The notes under the pieces: model-generated
Database searches by the model: none
What the model saw: only the letters and a program-made list of their open reading frames with translations
Told to the model about the DNA's origin: nothing
In this document: positions 60,627 through 64,000 of the stretch, piece by piece
Layout of the letters: every line of letters begins with the position of its first letter
Position numbering within the stretch: position 1 is the first letter of the stretch
Position numbers and translations under genes: made by a program
DNA from: Bog-532 sp963742875
GTDB lineage: Bacteria > Actinomycetota > Actinomycetes > Streptosporangiales > Streptosporangiaceae
Assembly (NCBI GenBank): GCA_963742875.1
Contig: CAVUNO010000004.1
Location: 24,776 to 88,775 of the forward strand
Direction of reading: 5' to 3'
Length of the DNA stretch: 64,000 bases

Positions 60627-62435
60627 CTGGTCCTTCGCACATTGGATTTCACTTGGTCGGCCAGCGGGGTCGGCTGATGTCGATGCCGAGGAGGTCTAGC
60701 AGCCGGGCCTGGACGCCGGTGGGTTTGGGGATGGTGGCGGGGTTGCCGTCGTGGGCGGGGATCAGGCGGAGGTCGGAGAGGGCCTGGAAGATGGTACGGC
60801 CGGTGGGCCGGGCGGCGATGGTCCTGTAGCCCGGCAGGCCGGTCATCATCCCGCCATGAGGGCGCAGGGCGTTGCGGACCTGACGTTCGATCAGGCAGAA
60901 GATCAGCAGGGCCAGGCAGATCACGGTGATCAGGGCGGCGATCCGGCGGTTGGTCTTCAGGAACAGGGGGGCGACCGCGAGCGGGCCTTTGAACTCGCCG
61001 TAGCGGCGCTCGACGATGTGCTGGCCCTTGTACCGGCGGAAAATCTCCGCCGGTCCGGCCTGGTCAGGGTCCAGGTTGGCCAGCAGGGCGTACCAGCCGT
61101 CAGTGGCGGCTTCGGCGTCGATCGCAGCCTGATCGAAATGCCAGGACAGCGCGGGTCTGCCGGGGGCGTCCCGGGTGATCACGGTACGCAGATACGCCTT
61201 GACGCGCCGTCTGGTGGCGATCGCGGTAACGCGGGCGGCGACAGCGTCGGTCGTGGGGTGAAACCGGGTCCCGGCCGTGCGCACCAGCCGGTCAAGGTCT
61301 TCGGTGGCTTTGGCGAGCTTGCGCGCGCGGGCTTTGGCCGCGCCAGCGGCGCTGGCTGAGGAATACACCAGAATCCGGCGCAGATGCACCGGCGGGTCAG
61401 CCTTGCGCGGTCCGGCCAGGTCCATCCCGCCGTCTTCCAGGACCCGGTAAACGCCCCGGTCAGCAGCGGGCTTCCCGGCGTCACGCCCGGCGATATAGTC
61501 CACCGGCGTGCCCGCCCCCTGCGGCAGCGCGGCGAATAAACCAGCCGGGACCCGGGCTGCGGCCAGCGGCGCGATAAACCCCACCTTCTGGGCACCCATC
61601 GCCGCCGCGTTCGTGCAGGAGATCAGCTTCGAATCACCCACCAGCAGGAACGGCCGCGGTCCCGCGATCCGCCGCAGCGCGATCATCGCCCCCACGACCT
61701 GGGCCACCTCCGCGGCCCCGCCCGCATAAGCGTGATGGAACACCGGGATCCCGCCGTCCCCGCTGACCGCCAGACCCGTCTGGATCTGCTTCAGATCCGG
61801 CCTGCGGTCCTTGGGATGCCCCCACCCCGGCACCGGGTACTGCTCATCCACCTCCGGATAGGCGCCATACAGCGAAATCGAGGTCAGATCCCAGTGCAGC
61901 CGGGACACATCCACCCCGAACTCAGTGATCGCCGCTGCCCCCACACTGCCGGTGATCTCATCCAGGTACGGGGCGACCGCATCCAGCGCGCGGGCGATCC
62001 GGTCATCGTTGAGCAGCTCCGGGGTGATGCCATACGCCTCATCCACGGCCATCGACGCGGCCCACTCGTGTACCCGCAGCATCGGCGCTGGCGCGGTCAG
62101 CCGGTTAGCTACCAGTGCCTCGATCACCTCCCCGTGAGTGATCAGCGCCACTGACCGGACCGGGCACAGCTCATCGATGATCTCCGCGATCCGGAGCCGG
62201 CGCCCGAACTCCGCCACCACCGGCAGCGCCCCCAGCCGTTTTTCCAGCAGGCGGACCACCGCGATCTCCGCCCGCGCCCGCCCTCGCCCCCGGCCAGTCC
62301 TTGACATCCCGCTCATGCCAGACACCAACCAGCAACCAGGCCAGCCATTCCCCGCACGTCACACAAGTCCGTAAGGACCCAGGAGCCAGCCCATCATCCG
62401 GCCGTAGCATCAAACCCCATGTGCGAAGACCGGGT
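60627..62435 (-). mobile_element. IS1634-family insertion sequence
   Basis: Bounded by TCTAGG at 60621-60626 and 62436-62441, a likely target duplication. Imperfect inverted ends: CTGGTCCTTCGCACATTGG (left) against CCGGTCTTCGCACATGGGG (complement of right). Carries one intact transposase. It lies between an integrase pseudogene and a DUF1254 fragment. Confidence 0.8.
60649..62328 (-). CDS. IS1634-family transposase
   Basis: 559 residues. The N-terminal DUF4277-like domain has LGALPVVAEFGRRLRIAEII and ALITHGEVIEALVANRLTAP. The DDE core has VSRLHWDLTSISLYGAYPEV (D), LKQIQTGLAVSGDGGIPVFH, RPFLLVGDSKLISCTNAAAM (D) and IFRRYKGQHIVERRYGEFKG (E). The C-terminus has FLKTNRRIAALITVICLALL. Intact; start possible at 62328 or at the in-frame ATGs shortly after. 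Confidence 0.92.
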   Translation of the reverse strand: MVSGMSGMSRTGRGRGRARAEIAVVRLLEKRLGALPVVAEFGRRLRIAEIIDELCPVRSVALITHGEVIEALVANRLTAPAPMLRVHEWAASMAVDEAYGITPELLNDDRIARALDAVAPYLDEITGSVGAAAITEFGVDVSRLHWDLTSISLYGAYPEVDEQYPVPGWGHPKDRRPDLKQIQTGLAVSGDGGIPVFHHAYAGGAAEVAQVVGAMIALRRIAGPRPFLLVGDSKLISCTNAAAMGAQKVGFIAPLAAARVPAGLFAALPQGAGTPVDYIAGRDAGKPAADRGVYRVLEDGGMDLAGPRKADPPVHLRRILVYSSASAAGAAKARARKLAKATEDLDRLVRTAGTRFHPTTDAVAARVTAIATRRRVKAYLRTVITRDAPGRPALSWHFDQAAIDAEAATDGWYALLANLDPDQAGPAEIFRRYKGQHIVERRYGEFKGPLAVAPLFLKTNRRIAALITVICLALLIFCLIERQVRNALRPHGGMMTGLPGYRTIAARPTGRTIFQALSDLRLIPAHDGNPATIPKPTGVQARLLDLLGIDISRPRWPTK

Positions 62436-62995
62436 TCTAGGTGCAGCTCGTAGCGTTTCGACCCGTCGAGTGGGTCGCCGTCGGCGTCGACCCAGATGAG
62501 CGCGTAGTCAGTCTCGTAGCCGTGGTTGCCCCACAGGCCGCCGCGGGCGGCGATGGCACGCGTGATGTAGGCCTGCTTGCGGTCGGGGATCTTCCACTCG
62601 GGGGCGTCGATCGTGCCGATCTCGAAGTAGTCGAGGTTGTAGTCGAACACGTGCAGGGCTGACTGCCAACCCTCCGGCGTGGCGTGGAACCGCTTCATCA
62701 ACTCGTCGATCTTCGCCTGCCCGGCCTTCGCGCCCTCGATCAGCGCAGCCGCCCGTTCGGGATCCATGTCGACATTCGGGGAGTCCGCCTGCGTCAGCCC
62801 GAACTGCTCACAGAGCTTGATGAACGGGGCGTCCGCTGGGGGTGGAGGGAAAGCCTGGAGCGCTATCCGGAACTTCTCCCACGACTGGAGGTCCTTGCCG
62901 ACCCGAGGATCCGGCGTTGGAGTTCCGGCAGGTGCCTGTGCGGCGCCTCCGTTGTAGACCGAGAGCGGAGTCAGCGTGAACTGGTTCTGCAGCAC
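62436..62995 (-). pseudogene. DUF1254/DUF1214-domain protein, internal fragment
   Basis: The minus strand reads VLQNQFTLTPLSVYNGG, SWEKFRIALQAFPPPPADAP, MKRFHATPEGWQSALHVFDY, AIAARGGLWGNHGYETDYAL and IWVDADGDPLDGSKRYELHL, typical for the middle of DUF1254-DUF1214 proteins (uncharacterised, often exported). Then it hits the IS1634 end. Both the N-terminal DUF1254 part and the C-terminus are missing. Confidence 0.72.
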
Positions 62996-63091
62996 GTGTA
63001 TCGCCTGCGATACTAGTCCGCACCCGTACCTCTCAGCCGGACGACCCTGCGAAACGTCCTGCCGGGGCTCGGTCAGAACGGCTGACGATGA

Positions 63092-63258
63092 CTATGCCGG
63101 AGGGCCAGCGGGCACGACGCCGAGCTGCTGCAGGAGCGACAGCATGTCCGCAACACCCCAGTGCTCGCAGACGCGGCCAGTGCCGTCGAACCTCATGATG
63201 TCGATGAGCTGCATTTCCACGCGCGTGCCGGTCGGCGGCACCCCCATGAACTCGCCCT
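63092..63258 (-). pseudogene. SnoaL-like ester cyclase, C-terminal fragment
   Basis: The minus strand reads GEFMGVPPTGTRVEMQLIDI, MRFDGTGRVCEHWGVADMLS and LLQQLGVVPAGPPA with a stop at 63092. This is the C-terminal third of SnoaL-type cyclases. It is joined at 63256 to an internal ISKra4 piece and lacks its N-terminus. Confidence 0.7.
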
Positions 63259-63361
63259 GCAGATTCGTCATCGAAGACAGATTCGGGATCACAGGCGCCA
63301 GATGGTCCCCCGACGGAGCCGAGACCATTCTCAAGCTCCGCGCCGTCGTCGTCAACGGCGA
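63256..63361 (+). repeat. 106-bp internal ISKra4 fragment
   Basis: Identical over all 106 bases to 42091-42196 (ISKra4 copy 1) and the matching part of copy 2 (58180-58285). No IS ends are present. It sits exactly between a tyrosine integrase fragment and a SnoaL fragment. Confidence 0.9.
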
Positions 63362-63662
63362 GGCGCGTCACTATCTCGTGCTGGTCGTAAGTCGCAAGCT
63401 CGCGGTTTGGCTGGATGACATCGGCCAGCCATCCGGCCAGATACACCTCCACAGTTGGCGTAGTAGTCGGCACGGGGCCCTGGCTGGCTCTTGCATGTAG
63501 CTTGATCCACTTGCGATGGGCTTCGTCACGGTCCTTGCCATAAACCCATGCGCGTTTGCGTTCTCCTTCGGGAGTGGTGACCCATACATAAGCGGCGTAG
63601 CGGCCTTTGTAAGGGAAGATCGAGCCTTCCCCATTAGCTCGGCCGCGGCGTGTTCCACTCAT
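63362..63662 (-). pseudogene. Tyrosine site-specific integrase, N-terminal part
   Basis: From ATG 63662: RANGEGSIFPYKGRYAAYVW and VTTPEGERKRAWVYGKDRDE (arm-binding domain), then VEVYLAGWLADVIQPNRELA and TYDQHEIVTRL (start of core-binding domain). The catalytic R-H-R-Y domain is absent because the 106-bp ISKra4 piece follows. The frame continues through it as nonsense to 63033. An excisionase gene lies upstream, as usual for actinomycete integrative elements. Confidence 0.85.
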
Positions 63663-63738
63663 GGCGCATTACTCCGTCCACCGTCTTGGAACCGGTTATC
63701 CTTGTGGCCAGGGATGCTGAACCATTCGCCAAACATCA

Positions 63739-63966
63739 TTAGGCGTTCTCTTGGGCGGCTTCTCGTTCCAGTAGCTTGACGTATTCGGTGACGGCAGACG
63801 CTGGAATGAGCCGGGTACGTCCCTGGCGAACTGAGCGCAGGCGCCCAGAGCGGAGCTGCTCGAAGATGACGCTCCGGCTCACGTTGAGCATCCGCATTAC
63901 CTGAGGAATGCGGTAGAGCAACTGTGGGTCTTCGCTGGAATCCAAAGCGACGGCCGGGGCGGTCAT
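63739..63966 (-). CDS. xis: Excisionase / helix-turn-helix DNA-binding protein
   Basis: 75 residues with a MerR-like excisionase HTH: LLYRIPQVMRMLNVSRSVIF, EQLRSGRLRSVRQGRTRLIP and ASAVTEYVKLLEREAAQ. It starts at ATG 63966 after AAGGAGG. It lies 76 bases before the truncated integrase on the same strand, the normal xis-int arrangement. Intact, so the element's control protein survives without its integrase. Confidence 0.87.
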   Translation of the reverse strand: MTAPAVALDSSEDPQLLYRIPQVMRMLNVSRSVIFEQLRSGRLRSVRQGRTRLIPASAVTEYVKLLEREAAQENA

Positions 63967-64000
63967 GATAGGTCAGCCTCCTTATGGCAGGGATTGGAGT

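Noticed and set aside
63033..63662. 209-residue protein as a complete integrase
   Set aside because: Only the first 100 residues are integrase; the rest is antisense ISKra4 and SnoaL sequence.

Overview
The window is high-GC DNA from an actinomycete. The pointers are the gene order whiA-yvcK-rapZ-uvrC, a GarA-type FHA gene between two MerR genes, the nuclease gene and gcvP (the Mycobacterium Rv1827-Rv1832 arrangement), an actinobacterial ManC-like fusion protein, and many actinomycete insertion sequences. Genus and species cannot be fixed from the sequence. Something like Streptosporangiales or Treboniaceae is a guess.

Layout. 1-2.3 kb: the tail of a DUF3604 gene, a nonsense-mutated GntR gene and a decayed serine recombinase, probably remains of an integrated element. 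2.4-39.1 kb: core chromosome. It holds whiA, yvcK, rapZ and uvrC; an 11-gene operon (17730 down to 7778) for an activated heptose and its transfer and export; a four-gene envelope electron-transfer operon (Rieske protein, ferric-reductase-like flavocytochrome, FMN-binding protein, ApbE); gcvP behind a glycine riboswitch; the MerR/nuclease/MerR/FHA block; a ManC-like protein; a phosphatidyltransferase, an rRNA methyltransferase, a GT87 transferase, CcdA, a glutamine amidotransferase and a flavohemoprotein. 39.2-64 kb: a scrap-yard of mobile DNA. It contains IS3, ISKra4 (two long copies plus a 106-bp piece), IS110, IS630, IS701, IS1182-like, ISL3, IS481-like and IS1634 sequences, serine and tyrosine recombinase remains and an excisionase. 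Isolated cargo genes survive between them: two RibD/DHFR-like reductases, a P450, a TetR regulator, an acyl-CoA synthetase and a DUF433/DUF5615 toxin-antitoxin pair. Truncated metabolic genes (amidohydrolase, SDR, zinc alcohol dehydrogenase, DUF1254, SnoaL) are also present.

How the genes fit together. The heptose operon encodes all four activities expected for GDP-D-glycero-D-manno-heptose (GmhA, HddA, GmhB, HddC-like). It adds a short transaldolase that could supply sedoheptulose-7-phosphate, an SDR epimerase/dehydratase, two methyltransferases, a GT2 transferase, a lipid flippase and a GT-C transferase. This looks like a complete route to a heptose-containing, probably methylated, exported glycan. 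The electron-transfer operon pairs a flavinyl transferase with its likely substrate protein.

Several core genes (gcvP, the ferric reductase, the CDP-alcohol phosphatidyltransferase, the glutamine amidotransferase) carry single-base frameshifts with clean coding on both sides. Either the assembly has residual indel errors or these genes are freshly broken. The heptose operon has none.
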